A stretch of DNA of 64,000 nucleotides from Phoebastria nigripes (lineage: Eukaryota > Chordata > Aves > Procellariiformes > Diomedeidae), in assembly GCA_035582835.1 (NCBI GenBank), contig JAYKAV010002972.1, positions 78,043 to 142,042 on the forward strand. The letters run 5' to 3'. Both the position numbers and the translations under genes were made by a program. A model generated the notes under the pieces. It ran no database searches and had not been told where the DNA came from. It was given only the letters and a program-made list of their open reading frames with translations. Shown here piece after piece: positions 49,340 to 62,900 of the stretch. Within the stretch, counting starts at the first letter, position 1. Each line of letters starts with the position of its first letter.

Positions 49340-52300
49340 TCCTTCATCTGATTTTAAAATGGGTATGGAAGTTCTAATCCTTAAAAAAGGAATTTAGTAA
49401 TTTAAATTCCTCATCTCAGAAGAATGCTTTTTATTTTTCTTTGAAGTGTACAGTCAGTTAGATGTCTAACTAACTTCAACAGGGATAATGCAAAGTCAAG
49501 TCTGTTATTTTAGTTGCAGATCTGCGTATGTGCATTCATAGCCTTATGTAAAAAAAAGTTCTGGTGAATTTATTTAAGTTGTATGCTTAAATAAAAGATG
49601 GAATTTTTACCTCGCTGTGAAAATGAAAAGCTATTTTCTGATTAGTAATTCTCAGAAGTTTGTTAAAACTGTGGAGAGGGAATCGCTGCTGATTAATGAA
49701 ATTACAGTTGATTCACTGACATATCCAGTGCAGGAAGGTGTGGGCAGGATGCATACTGCCTTTTGGCTAGAGCAACCAGAGTTATTGCATGATGCTTGTA
49801 GAAATTACTCAGCTGTGAGGAGAGGAAATGAATGTTACATTGGGTTGCATTCTTTTTGTGCGCACAATTTACCATCTTTCCTCATTCATGGCGTTGCAAC
49901 AGTGCAGATCGTGACACTGCGTTAGCTTTAGTGGGATTTTGCTTTAGCCCATGGCCCATATGCTTGGAGTTCACTGCAGACCGATGTGCTGGGATATTAA
50001 AACTCCACTGACTGTAGGAGACTTCCTGAAATGTGAACTCCACTGGAGGATATTGAGTTCTTTGCAAAATGATTTTCCTTACATGAAGCAAAGGTTGACT
50101 TTTATGGTTTCAGTTCCATAGGCACCTATATTTGGGGATAGCAGGCTCCTTTGCACAGTGCATGCAACCAGGAAATTTATGTTTGCAATAGACTAGTTTC
50201 TTGTCAAATTTGTTGCTGTTATTTCCAATCTGGACGAGACGTGAAAACCAAATAACAAGAATTAAGTTCAGAATATCAAAGAGTGAATAAGTAGCATATA
50301 TACCTGCAAAAGAACTCCACTCAAATGTGCTAAATTGATTAGTTCTGATATAATTGTAAATCAATACTTTCAAACCCCAAAGCATGTGATGCTCACTGGA
50401 ACACAGAGAAGAGTTACAAAGCAAGACTATTCCCTCTTTTTTGGTACTTTTTATAGATTTTGCTTTATATGCGCTGCCTTTTTAGATAATGCTTCGTCTG
50501 AGATGAACCATGTCTATATGTTAATATGTCACAATTTAGTATGAACTTTGGAAACACACATGACAAAAAACAAAGTTCCTGTAAATCTCACATTCTACCA
50601 ACCTCGTTCAGTCCATGTATTCTGAAGACCATGTTAGAGATCTCTTGTTCNAGTGCCTTGAGCCCACTTGGCAAGTCTGGCAGTAAAGGAAACATTTTCT
50701 TGTTTTCAAGTCCACTTTATATACGATTCCCTGTTTTGTACGTGATTCATCACCAACATCAAGATCAGCTGCTTGTCCTCTACAGAAGCCCCACCTTTCC
50801 CCCAAAGAAACTACGTGTTTCTGGCAGCAACATCTGGCTGCGAGCAGCACAGGAGCCATCCAAAGAAAACCATACTCTCTGTTTTTCCATCAGCCTCCAA
50901 ATGAAGATTGAAGGGAGGGGAAGAGGAGCAATGAGAGGAGTCCTCTGACCGGCCTGCCAGAGGGCCCCCAGCCCCAGCCTTGCCAAGCATGTGTGGCCAG
51001 TGCAGAACATTTGTCCCAGCTCAAAACCAGGCTCTGCTAGGGCTGGCTTTCGAGGTAGTCTAACGCAAGCCGAAGAAACTTTTTTGTTTGTTTGGGCCAT
51101 TTCATTTTTTTCCAAGAACCCTGCTACGCGTGAAGGTTTGCGAGCCCTGAGGGAGCATGGGGTAGGTGATGGTACTTTGTGGGTCGCTATATGGGAGTGA
51201 CCTAAGGCACTCTGAGATGCAAATTTTTATCCCAAGTTGCCAGTGAGTATCCAATGGAGAGTGCTGCAAAGGGTCAGCCGTCCTGAGGTCTTAGTTAGTC
51301 CCTTATGCCTGTTAGGACTTTCTTCTAGCGCTACTGAGAGCACCCCAAGCCTATGCATTACGTGGATGCCCAGGGAATGTGGCCCTGAAAGTGCCTTTGG
51401 ATCACTCTCACAGAGCTGCTGTGGGTGAAGATGTAGACATAAAAGAGGTCAGAATGGGAAAGCTGGGGATAACTTGGAGCCAATCAAAATAACAAGAGAC
51501 AGTTTACAAAGCTAGACAAAATGCTAAGAGCAGACACTCATAATTAAATAACGTTATTGAGGTAGGTATGTCGGTGGCTGGGGTTTTGTTTTCTTTTTTC
51601 CCCTGAAGAAAACAGGAGGAACAGAAAGGATCAGAGCAGTAGCTGCTGTGCTTTAGCTGTTCCCTGCTGGTGGCTGGCATTTTAGGGGCATCCTTAGAAT
51701 AGTAGTGATTCAGCAAACTGTAGATGTGCTTTAGAATTTAACCCTATTTTTGTAAAGTGTCTAACACACACTTAATTTCTATAAGTAATTATGATAACCA
51801 TAGCTTGCTTTGGACTGTGCTCAAGTGTTTCAGGAATATCTCTGGCATTTCAGAGTTTTATATAGAGATTTTATCTCCTATATAAAGCTGTGTAGCTATG
51901 AATGCAAAAAAAGAAAAGAAAAAATTGAAATAATTATTTCCAGAATACCAGGTATTACAAAAGATTAGCAAAAGAGTTTAGTGCTCAAAATATTTTATTA
52001 GTACAATTATAAAAAATCTGCTATAGGAAAAAAAAAAGATTAAAATATGAATCTGCATGAGTGTATAATAACCACACCATAAATTATTATAATATTCAGT
52101 TATAAGTGATATCTGAAATGGCAAAGATGAACTTGGGGCAAAAGGAGGCTTTACTGAATGATTAAGTTTTTTATTTACAAGCAGCAATGTAGGAAACATT
52201 TCTCTCCTAAATCTTTTTCCTCCTTTCCCAGGAGGAAATGTTTATTTTGTTCCCTAAACAACTTTGATGTACCATATATGTTTCATTATTTTGTTCCATT

Positions 52301-52395
52301 CCAGTCTGTGCAAGTTTCCTTTAAAAATGATTGTGATGTCTGTATACATTATATTTATTGGACATTTCCAATCTAGGATAGCCTGTGACAGATGA
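49340..52395. other. Intronic sequence, no gene recognised
   Basis: Short open frames on both strands only; one N at 50651. Confidence 0.5.
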
Positions 52396-52397
52396 TC

Positions 52398-52492
52398 TTA
52401 GAATCATAGAATCATAGAATAGTTTGGGTTGGAGGGGACCTTTAAAGGTCATCTAGTCCAACCCCCTTCATCTAGGGGCATTTTCGATCTCT
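52398..52492 (-). mobile_element. Short CR1 3' tail, minus strand
   Basis: AGAATCATAGAATCATAGAA, then TAGTTTGGGTTGGAGGGGAC and CTTTAAAGGTCATCTAGTCC; the complement is the CR1 3' end with its ATTCTATG tail. Only about 95 bp were inserted, a severely 5'-truncated copy. Confidence 0.9.
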
Positions 52493-52494
52493 TT

Positions 52495-55150
52495 GGCATC
52501 TCGCAGCAGGTTTAAGTGTGAGCTTGGTACCATCTATTAGAAAGAACTCTTTGCAACAGCAGCATTTTCAAATGTGAAATCTAACTGTATGGAAGTATTA
52601 CCTTGAAACTCTTTTCCTTAGTAAGACAGCAAGAGCAAGCAAAATAACCTAATTATAAAGGTTCAGGCAGGTCCAGCGTTCTAACATAAAGTTTCAACTA
52701 GAATTTTCTGTTTCTCGTTCCTCTCCGTGTCAAGGTAGTAAATTTTCACTGAAGAATTATTCAATTTACCTTCAAAGGATTAAAATATATCTTAGGGTTT
52801 ATTGAGATAGCTTTTTTTAAAAAAACACTTTTGCAATCTACTGAATCACCAAGAATGAAGATGTCAGGTTTATAAATATGAATTAAGGATTACATTGCTA
52901 ATGGTAACATCACAAATAGCTGCAAGCATATAATCTCTCCAGAAAATGTAGTTTTATTGCAATGTGTAATTAGAGAAGTTGCATTTGTGGCTTTGAATTC
53001 CTCACTTCTATACAGATTTATTCCTACAAGTCTCTATGCTTATGGTTTGCATTTTACATCCCTAGGATGTTTGGATTTAATCAGAATGTCAACAGTGCCA
53101 CATTCTGCCACAGAAGGAAGACTGGGGTTGAGTTTTAATATTGGAGGCTTGGCTAGTTAATGAAATTGATATGTTTGTTGGAACATACACTTGAGATTCC
53201 CTTGAAAGCGAGCCCAGATCTAAAATTTCCAAGACAAGTTGTAATACTTTCAGCCAGAAGACCAAACTACCATCTGTGAAGCTGAAATGTAGTTTTGCTG
53301 CGATTTGCAATGAACAGACCAAGGTCATGTGAAAAATCTGCATATTGGCAAAAGTCTGATGAGGGGAATCTGGGGCTGAGGATGATGGTGCTCACCTTAG
53401 TGATGAGGGATTCTATGCAGTTCCTCCATTGCCTGCAGCTTTTGGGTTGTATTTTCATATGGCTCCAAGGTCTGGCCACCTTGTGAGATTAAAATGTCCT
53501 TTGCTTCAACTGACTTTGCCCCGATGGGCATCCCTTCTAGCATCAATATTGTGCCCACAAACAATTTGCAGTCAAAACTTACAGCTTTCATCCAGAGTAC
53601 TCAGAAGTCACCGTCAGAACCGGAGTTACACCAGCATCACAGTCAGGCTGCTCTTACTGCCTGAGTATAGGTTCTGTTGCATTGTTTCATGCATTATAGG
53701 AGAAGGATTCAAATACCTATAAATCATCTCTAATAAAAATGAGAAGTCAATTAAAATGAATGCAGTCTTTTCCTTCAATGCTAACTTAAACTCAGGGGTT
53801 GGAAAGTTATCAAAAAGGTTGCTTGTTGCTTTTATTTAAGTTCATAATTGATAGAGAGGAACCACAGCTCTTATTTTTAAATGTGCTTTCCTTACGTAGT
53901 ACTGCATATCCTTTATCCTCTATTGGTATGAAATATTTGGTTAACTAATTACTATTTTAAGGAAAAAAATAATTTTGTCATAGAGAAAGCAACTGCATTC
54001 TGTTAAATATCCTTCCTGAGAACTCAATTTATGAGGTGCTTTTCATCCTGGTAAAACAATTTAGCCAAGATCTGAAAAGCTCCAAATGAAGAGAAGCTGT
54101 GGACAGTTTCCATGGACTCCCGACTGTCATTTTTCAACTACTGGCAAATATGCCCCCTCTGTAGGCATATAGGTGCAATGCAGAAATTTAAGGGAAGTAA
54201 CATCAAAAGGATCACCTGCAGATTCAAACTGCACTGAAGAGTCTCTCTCTGGAAGGTAAAAGGGACTGGAGAAGAGCAGGGAGAAATTACTACTCTTGTC
54301 AAAAGCCCCTTTGATCGTTTATGTCTTTACTTACTGACAAAATGTTCGGAAGAACATAGCAGGTATAGCTTGTGATTCCACTTTCTTTATGTAGAACTGT
54401 AATTGTCATGGCATACAGCTTGGAAGACTGAAGTTCTCGGTGCAGTGTCTCTCCTGAAGGATCTGTCTCTGGTGGACCAAGAGTTTCTACAATAACAGAC
54501 TGAAGCCAGAATTTTTAGGGTTCAGACTGTTGAATCCAAGTTGAGTCAGAGATGATCTTCAGCTCCTGCCTGTCTGTTTGGCAGGAATATTTATCTGCAC
54601 CCTTTACTAAGGAAATTACAGAGCATTCTTTCAGAAGCATAGTAAATGAGAACATTATGTCCTTAGAATACACTTACACTTTGATAAGTGATTGCTACCT
54701 TAAAGCCTAGTGGAGAACAAATATATAACTTCTGCTTTAGAAGGTATGGTGGTTTTTTTTTGTGTACAATGCTGTCTTATATACAAACAGCTTTCATGTT
54801 TTACCCTCATTCATGTCTGATATTGGGACAGACAGCTCATGTAGGGCTTTAGCTTTAGTCTTCTCCTTTTCTTCAGAAGATTAGAGATATGATTATAAAT
54901 CTGAAGATTTTGTTCTTTTTGAAGTTGATTGCAAGCAATATAATTTACTAGTCTTTGAGGAGGAAAAAAGGAGAAAAAAAAAAGACGGGAAAAAAGAGGG
55001 ACCAGTGGTGAATGCATTTTGAGGAAAACGGAAAGGACGCTGTGTAGGCCTGTATTGCATATGTGTCCCTGAATAAAATCGTGAGCATTCAAAGACTTTG
55101 TGACCCATGCAGTAGGACAGGAAAGGGAAAGGGAACCACCTCCAGAAAAA
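52495..55150. other. Intronic sequence, no gene recognised
   Basis: Overlapping minus-strand frames at about 53267-53591 were examined and not recognised. An A-rich stretch lies at about 54965-54985. Confidence 0.5.
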
Positions 55151-55155
55151 TGGGA

Positions 55156-55680
55156 TGTTGTGGTTTAACCCAGCAGGCAGTCAAACACCACACAGCCGCT
55201 CGCTCACTCCCCCCTCCCCTCAGTGGGATGGGGGAGAGAATCAGGGGAAAAAAAAGTAAAATTCGTGGATTGAGATAAAGACAGTTTAATAAAACAGAAA
55301 AGGAAGGGAAAATAATGATAATAATAATAATAATGATAGAATATACAAAATGAGTGATGCACAATGCAATTGCTCACCACCCGCTGAGCGATAGCCAAGC
55401 AGCGATCGCTACTTCCTGGACCACGCCTCCTCTTTATATATTAAGCATGACATCACATGGTATGGAATACCCTGTTGGCCAGTTGGGCTAGCTGTCCCGG
55501 CTATGCTCCCTCCCAGCTTCTTGTGCACCTGGCAGAGCATGGGAAGCTGAAAAGTCCTTGACTAGCAGACTACTTAGCAACAACTAAAAACATCAGTGTC
55601 TTATCAACATTCTTGTCATACTAAATCCAAAACACAGCACTAGGAAGAAAATTAACTCTATCCCAGCCGAAACCAGGACA
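55156..55680 (-). mobile_element. Second solo LTR of the same ERVL-like family, variant middle
   Basis: It starts TGTTGTGGTTTAACCC and ends CCGAAACCAGGACA. The outer parts match the 40-kb LTR (about 140 bp at one end and 250 bp at the other, including CATGACATCA.ATGGTATGGA). The central stretch, about 55296-55430, is different and contains an ATA-rich microsatellite. In the minus orientation it has TATATAAAGA (complement of 55431-55440) and ATTAAA (complement of 55285-55290). The flanking 5-mers (TGGGA and ATTCA) do not match, so no target duplication survives. No viral coding sequence adjoins it. Confidence 0.85.
55309..55337 (+). repeat. (AAT)n-type microsatellite inside the second LTR
   Basis: AATAATGATAATAATAATAA and following units; it lies in the part of the LTR that is not shared with the 40-kb copy. 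Confidence 0.85.
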
Positions 55681-55777
55681 ATTCACTTCACCCTTTGTTT
55701 GTTATGTAGCCCACCAGCCAGACCTAGTAGGAACTTCACACCGAATGAAATATTACTGGAGCTATGGGACACAAATT

Positions 55778-56888
55778 ATAGAATCACAGAATGGTTTGGG
55801 TTGGAATGGACCTTTAAAGGTCATCTAGTCCAACCCCCCTGCCATGGGCAGAGTCATCTTTCACTAGACCAGGTTGCTCAAAGCCCCATCCAACCTGACC
55901 TTGAACACTTCAATGATGGGGCATCCACAACTTCTCTGGGCAACCTGGTGCAGTGTCTCACCACCCTCATCATAAAAACTTCCTTCCTTATGTCCCATCT
56001 AAACCTACCTCTTTCAGTTTAAAATCATTGCCCCTTGTCCTGTCACTACAGGCCTTGGTAAAAAGTCTCTCTCTGTCTTTCTTATAAACCCCTTTTATAT
56101 ACTGAAGGTCTCCCCAGAACCTTCTCTTCTCCAGGCTGAACAACCCCAACTCTCTCAGCCTTTCTTCATAGGTGAGGTGTTCCAGCCTTTTGATCATTTT
56201 CATGGCCCTCCTTTGGACCCGCTCTAACAGGTCCATGTCTTTCTTGCACTGAGGATCCTATAGCTGGACACAGAGTACTCCAGGTGGGGTCTCACAAGAG
56301 CAGAGTAGAGGGGGAGAATCACCTCCCTTAGCCTGCTGGCCACGCTTCTTTTTATGCAGCCCAGGATATGATTGGCTTTCTGGGCTGCAAACGCACATTG
56401 CCAGATCATGTCCAATTTTTCATCCACCAGTATCCCCAAGTCCTTTTCCACAGGGCTGCTCGCAGTCCCCCAGTCTGTATTGGTACTGGGGATTGCCCCA
56501 ATCCAGGTGCCAGACCTTGCACTTGGCCTTGTTGAACTTCATGAGGTTTGCATGGGCCCACTCCTCAAGCCTGTCAAGGTCCCTCTGGATGGCATCCCTT
56601 CCCTCAAGTGAATCAGCTGCACCACTCAGCTTGGTGTCATCTGCAAACTTGCTGAGGGTCCACTCATTCCCACTGTCTATGTTGTTAATGAAGACATTAA
56701 ATAGTATTGGTCCCAGTATGGACCCCTGAGGGACACTACTCGTTACTGGTTTCCACTTGGACATTGAGCCATTGACTATAACTCTTTGGACGTAGCCATC
56801 CAGCTAATTCCTTATCCATCTAACAGTCCATCTGTCAAACCCATATCTCTCCAATTTAGCGGCAAGAATATTAGGAGGGACTGTAAAT
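55778..56888 (-). mobile_element. CR1 LINE, minus strand, 5'-truncated, beside the second LTR
   Basis: The 3' end at 55778 reads, on the + strand, ATAGAATCACAGAATGGTTT, with GACCTTTAAAGGTCATCTAG further in. The 5' truncation is near 56888 in the region coding for [17 protein letters not shown] fragments lie in three different frames (56764-56420, 56451-56224, 56236-55988) with at least one in-frame stop, so it is more decayed than the 26- and 48-kb copies. The truncated 5' end directly abuts a 13-bp repeat, discussed in the findings. Confidence 0.92.
55988..56764 (-). pseudogene. CR1 reverse transcriptase remnant broken into three frames
   Basis: The first piece (56764-56420) holds [18 protein letters not shown] and the FADD catalytic box. 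The second (56451-56224) starts at [14 protein letters not shown] and holds ALVRPHLEY. The third (56236-55988) holds [11 protein letters not shown] and [16 protein letters not shown]. Two frameshifts join them, and a stop replaces the Trp of the upstream NWLDG motif. Confidence 0.85.
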
Positions 56889-56904
56889 AATTCACTTCAC
56901 CAAC

Positions 56905-59900
56905 ATAGCTTCATTAGTTGGTGCCTTTTAGGAGGTTTTGAAAAAAAAATCATGTGGAAGTTAGGGGGGCTCTATGATTTTTCTCAACCATGCAAGCATG
57001 GACTTTCCTCTATAACGTGGCTGGAAGTTCCTTCATTGCATTTGGAAGGGACAGAGGACTTTTCCTTCCCACTGAGATTCAGGAGGTTTCAGAGATTTTT
57101 TTTTCTTTTTTTTTTTCCTGAAAGCCATGGACTGGCAGTCTCCATGTGGTGGCTTAGGGTCCTAGGGATTTCTAAGAAATTACTTCAGATTTCATGCCAC
57201 TAACTAAAAGAAGCTTCTAGCTGGGCTTCTGTGATCTCCACCCTTCACAGCTGGATGGGGACATCAGCTATGCGCCGGCTGGGACTTGATGTGACAGAAG
57301 ACTTCTCAAAACACATCTCAGCATGGCTACTGGCCACTGTTTTCCTTAGGGCTTGCATACTGGGGGCTCTTCTCTTTGCCAATCCATTTCTGAGGGGATA
57401 AAAGAACATCTCTTCTGATGGCTATAATACGTGTTCAGCGTTCTTAAAGAGAACAACTTTCCATCCAAAAAAGAAATAAACATTTTGTTTATTTAAAAAA
57501 AAATCCTCTGGAAGGTCAGTTACAAAGGGAGAGCTGCATGTGTGAGCTGCTTGGATATATAAAATTCTGGACAGTTCTTCCTGAGGGGTTCCTCATTTTG
57601 AGTTCAGAGCAAGATCTGGTCTGTCTCCAAGGTGGCTGTAGGAAAGATTCCCAGATGTGGAAATGACTCAGAGGAAAAATGTCTAGAATGTCCAGAATCC
57701 TTTGCACATTTCCAGTTCTTCTTTCACAGAAATAATCATACATGTTTATGGATACTGGAGAAATTTCTCTAAGTGTTTATTTGTCCAGGCAATCTTTTCC
57801 AATCCTGTCCTGCCCTGCAAGGGGCCAGGGGCAGAGCTGTACTGCCTGTAGGTTGAAGAGTTGCCTAGGAGAAGGCACTGCAGTCAGTTTAAGTTTGATG
57901 ACAAAAGATAGAATAAAAATTGAGGATGATCCTTGGCTAAATAAAACTGAGTCTTTACAGTTGACACTGAGAAGAGCCTGAGCCATGGGGTGACTTGCAG
58001 CTTTGCTAAGTTACGTTGTGTACTAAGTTACGTACGAGCATTTGGGTATTTCTTTTCAGGTTGTGCCGTTGTTGTTGCCACGTGTGACATCAGTTTGTCA
58101 TAACCCATGTGGATGGAGGCTGTGAGCCCCTCCACAGAGGTCAACTCGTCACAGTGCTAGCGCAGGATTTCCCAAAGAGGAATGGGGAACACTGAAATGT
58201 TCGTGCTTCCTCTGCAGGAAGATGACAGTCTGGTGCAGATCAGGGGGCTTCCTAAGCATTTCTTGGGGGGGCGGGGAATAAGAGCTGAAAAAACCAGCTC
58301 AGTTTCTCTGTCCTGTTGGGTCTTCACCTGCTACTAACAAGTGCTGGTGGAAGGTGGGAGGAGGGTGTCTCCCCACTACATTATGTTTCCTATATTGAAA
58401 TTGGAGTTGTGTCTTGCAGCACAGTTTGGCTGCTGCAAAGAAAGGTAGTAGAAAGAATTGCTGTCATCAAAGAGTGTGCAGAAGACATCATTTCTGCACC
58501 GAAGTATTTTTAAAATCTAAAATCTCATCTTATAACTTAAGATGCTGCAAAATTGCACCATATTATGTTTTATCACTGCTGAGATTTTTTCTTGTCTGTT
58601 TTTCCTTGTCTCTTTATCATTTTTGTTTTCTTATCATTCTCTCATTCTCGTTCCAGTAGGCATGTACTGTGTCACAACAGTGCCTGAAGAGCTCTTTATA
58701 CAATGTGAGCAAAAACCTTCTGCAAGGAATATGTAGCTTTAAAAGTAAATCAGAAAACAGAGAGGGGAAAATGAAGTATTTTCTAGGTACTCAGATGAGG
58801 CAGAATACATGCCTGCGGTCACAGAGGAGGAGTCAAAGGTTGGACTTAGTGCTTCAGTAAAGTATGAAGAATCACACTTCTTAGGCTTCCTGCAGTAGGT
58901 GATGTTATTTGTGAGGAGAACCTGACCTGCTTGTTACTGCCTGCATGCTGTTACCCAGAGGTCACCTTCTCCTGCTCAGGGGGTTCCATGAAAAACAGAA
59001 GTGGGGGAGAGAATGAAATGCCATCTGCAAATCCCTCATTTGCACTAAGAAAAACCTTTCAAGAGAGCAATAAAAATTGCATGGGACGTGCTTCCTCCCT
59101 TCTCTTCCAGTAACTGTGCCCATGCCTCCACTAACCCTCACAGGATTATGTATGAAATGTGTGGCATCTTGAAATTTCATGTATAATGAGGGCACTCTAA
59201 TGCTGGAAGTATAGACTACTAAAGTGGTCTTTTTACCAGTTCTACTCTTTTTCCTTAAAACTCTCCATCTCTGATATTTGTGATTTCAGTGCTGTGTGGA
59301 TTTTCAGATACTGAATTTCCATGCCTCAAAGACTTGTTATAGTCTCCTCTTTTTTGCCTGCTCACTGCTACATTTTCCTCCTTCCATATAAGTAGAAATT
59401 TGTGAGCTGTGGGTTAGAATCCATCATGGAAAGAAACGCTCTGGAAATAAAGTAGCTAACTGTACTTCTTGTGCCTTTCAAGGACATAGTTTCTTATGTG
59501 CCAGACGAGAGGAACCAGTGAGTAAACAAAAAAGAAGAAACAAAAAAGTAAGACCTCCTGCACTCCAGACTATGACAAAGATAAATGTGAACCTAAGGTC
59601 CATCGTGTGGCTTGAATACTTGCCAAAACCATCAGTCCTTTCTATGGCCGCGTACTGGTATTATTGGCTTGCAGAATCCCCATTAATAAGGGTTTTGCAT
59701 AGGAACCAATAGCAAGGTACAGTTTTGAACAGATATCTATTGGAACATTCTTTTAAACAAAGTTTGACATAATGTACTATATTTAGACTTGTACTTTTCC
59801 ACTGTCAAAACGTTACATCTCAAAACTCTGCAGAATGCCCTCCGGGAGACACACATTTCTGTGTTCGGTAAGGAGGCAAGAAAAGGTGTGTCTGGCATGA

Positions 59901-62900
59901 ACAAATCTTGGTCAAATGCTTTACTTTAATTCTTCTACTGCATGCTGGGTTTGCTCTGAAAACAATTAACAAGAAGAGAATGTTCCCCTTTCACTTTTCT
60001 CTTGATTAACCCTCTTCTGCCCAGGGTACTAGCCAGTCTATTAACGTTTGGAAATAAGATTTTGTAGTGGAGTAAGAGAAGCAAAGTGCAGGACTTGCAG
60101 TAGCACCACAGGGGTTCTGCTGTAAAATCTCATGGATCCCCACTCAGTGCTTTCCAAACATCTCACTCTGTGCTCTTCAAACAACCTCCCTCTTGACCCA
60201 AGAACAAAGCTGAGTTAAGAGTGTGACCCAAGAAGCCAGAAGAATTTGGCCCAGAGCATCTTCTTCATTTTTGACCATGCCCATTCACTAGATTCATGTG
60301 CCTTGGAGTTAAGCCATTACACCAGTGCCATCTCTGATCAAGTACTTCTGCACTGGAGGAATGTACCAGCATGAGACTGCCCTTTGGAGAAGTTTCAAGG
60401 ATATGATTTGTAGAGCTAACGCCAGAGATTGTACCTTCTTAGAGGTCAGCCATGCAAGATTTGTTCCTGTACCATTCAGATATGTGAATCATGATACTGT
60501 GTCCTTTCTTTGGAAAATCATGTCATGATACTGTGTTCTTTCTTCGGAAAATCATATCAGATGTGGTAAATAACTGCTTCCTTCACTTGTAAATTTTGTC
60601 CTGCAGAACAATAGGTTGTAATGGAAGATACGACCTTACATGTTCATGCTCTTTTGTCAAACCTTTTTAATAGTAAAAAAAAAAGGTCACAGAACTCCAT
60701 TTCTTGTGAGCGGAATGGTTCTTAGCTTCTTCCCCCCCAGTATCCCCACTAAACGATCCAGTACACAGTCCTTCATATTAAAAGGGATCAAGTGAGGCCA
60801 AGTGTTTAAGAAAAGCAGCCTTTAAAGATGTTATTGATACTAAGCTAATACACACTTTGGTAAGTGTCTCCTCAATGCATCTTCAGACACTTTATGTGCA
60901 TCTATATCATCAGCCGTATAAAACTATTATTATTAGCTCAGGCAGTGGTTATGCGCAAAAAGAGACGGTTCATCAACACAGACATCGAAGATAAGAGAGG
61001 GAAAAAAATGAAGCATTTAGCACTGTAACTCCAAAAAACAGCTGTACTTTGTTCATGGTAGGTAACATAATGTCTCCTTGAGAAAACTGGGTGAGTCAGG
61101 CAGTTTATTACTGTTTTCTAGTAAAGCCGTTTTAATTAACAGCCATATTTTGAAAGGGAAAATTTGTTCTTTTGGGATTGTTTGTACACTTTCTTTTTAA
61201 TATTTTGTTCACTGGTTATGTAAAGAATAAGATTTCCAAGTAGGCAGTCTGCAATTTGTTTATTGTCATACATGAAAACACTTTGCCACTTACAGTTTTC
61301 TGCTGACTCCTTGCTGTGATAGTTTGATCAGTTATTAAAGAAATCAAATGTTCTCTCCTCAGCACTGCAAGAGCTCAGTCTCGACTTGTGTAATGCCCTC
61401 TTTTCACTGACTGCACCATATTTTCATTACAGAACCAGCCCACTGAACGTCTGAAAACTTAATTTAGAGAAGTACAATGGCATTAGTTAAAATATTTCAT
61501 ATGTTTTATATAAGTGAAACCATGAAAGAGGGAAAAAAAAGACTTCTGAGGAATGTAAATTACTGAAGTACAACAGAATCAATTGCATGCTACTTTGCTG
61601 TAAGTAATGAAGTGGCTCATAGGATCATTCAACTGCTAACTAATGGAAGGAGAATTTATTGCACTTACTAATAACTGTTCGCTGAAATTCACTTCTTTCT
61701 TTCCCCTCCTAAAAACATTATTACTACCTGTAACAGGGAGTAAATGTAAAGAGCAGTATCTCAGGTAAGTTTGGGTGTGGTTGAGTGTCTATCAGTATGA
61801 AAGAAAGGAGGAAGACCATCTGAAAATGGTTTCGAGATCATCCCTATGGATCTGTTTGCACTTAACCTTACACTGATATTTGGATTTTCTTCTTGAAGCC
61901 TGAGTTCTGGAAAAGAAAAGGCAAAGACCTTACAAACAAAGCACTTTCAAACACTGGAGATCAGTCTGAAGATCCTGATATTAAAAAAATCCAACTCTCT
62001 GCATTATATGTGTAGATGGCAATAAAATATTTTTTTATGGAGTGCCTTTTGACTCATAGCAGGCCTGACTGGCCAGCACGGTTACACTTTCATTGCCTNG
62101 GAACTTCTGCAAGATTCTGTTTGACACTAAGTCTAAAAAAGTGTTAGAAGAGCAGTTCATTTAAAGGGGAGTGACAGAGAATGTAGTGGTACTAACATCT
62201 GCTTATATGAACATTTTTGTTAAGAAAAGGAAAAAATGAATTTTGGGGGAGGAAAGGACAATATTGCTTTGCAATAAAACAAAGCATAGCTGCTCTGCTT
62301 TTTCGTATTTATAAGAATTTTTACCCTCAAATGATGCAAAATGCCTTTGTAAAATGCAAGAGGCATGGCAGACCACAGAATTGAGCAAGATTTTCCTATC
62401 TGCAATATGCCATGGCAATCTGCCCTCTAAGGTCTAATTACCTCTTTCAAACGACTTGTGTGATTGTGCAAGCTGCAGACAATTTCTGTTCCTAATTCTT
62501 TTTCTTTAGGGTAATAATGCTGATACTTGAAGAAATAACTTGCTATCCAAACAAATGGAAAAGCATTTAAACAGTCAAAACACTGCTGTGGATATCAAAC
62601 GTGTAATAAATTGTGTTTCCCAACACAGAATATCGTCTAGGCTAACCACCCAGTGATGCTGGTTTGTTGACTGAGACACCATTGTCCTGAGTCAGACCAG
62701 TTTACAAAATGGAAAGACAGCTTCCACATCCAGAGCATTTTGGTCATAGTGTGTCATGGGTAGCACTTAGTTATGGTGAATGCAGATCATTACGTTGCTC
62801 CTGAAATCCCTATTTATATCACCACTAGAGGCTTATTCCCCTCTGCTCTTTCATTCAGTAAAAATCTTTTCTATGCATCTGCCAAACCACTCACTCAGGG

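Larger units (their letters stand above)
55680..56901. repeat. 13-bp direct repeat bracketing the 56-kb CR1
   Basis: AATTCACTTCACC is at 55680-55692, touching the end of the second LTR, and at 56889-56901, touching the truncated 5' end of the CR1. It looks like a target-site duplication of an insertion made of the CR1 plus 85 bp. Confidence 0.6.

Noticed and set aside
53267..53722. Overlapping frames on both strands suggesting a decayed retrocopy
   Set aside because: I tried to connect the minus frames into a known protein and found no convincing match.
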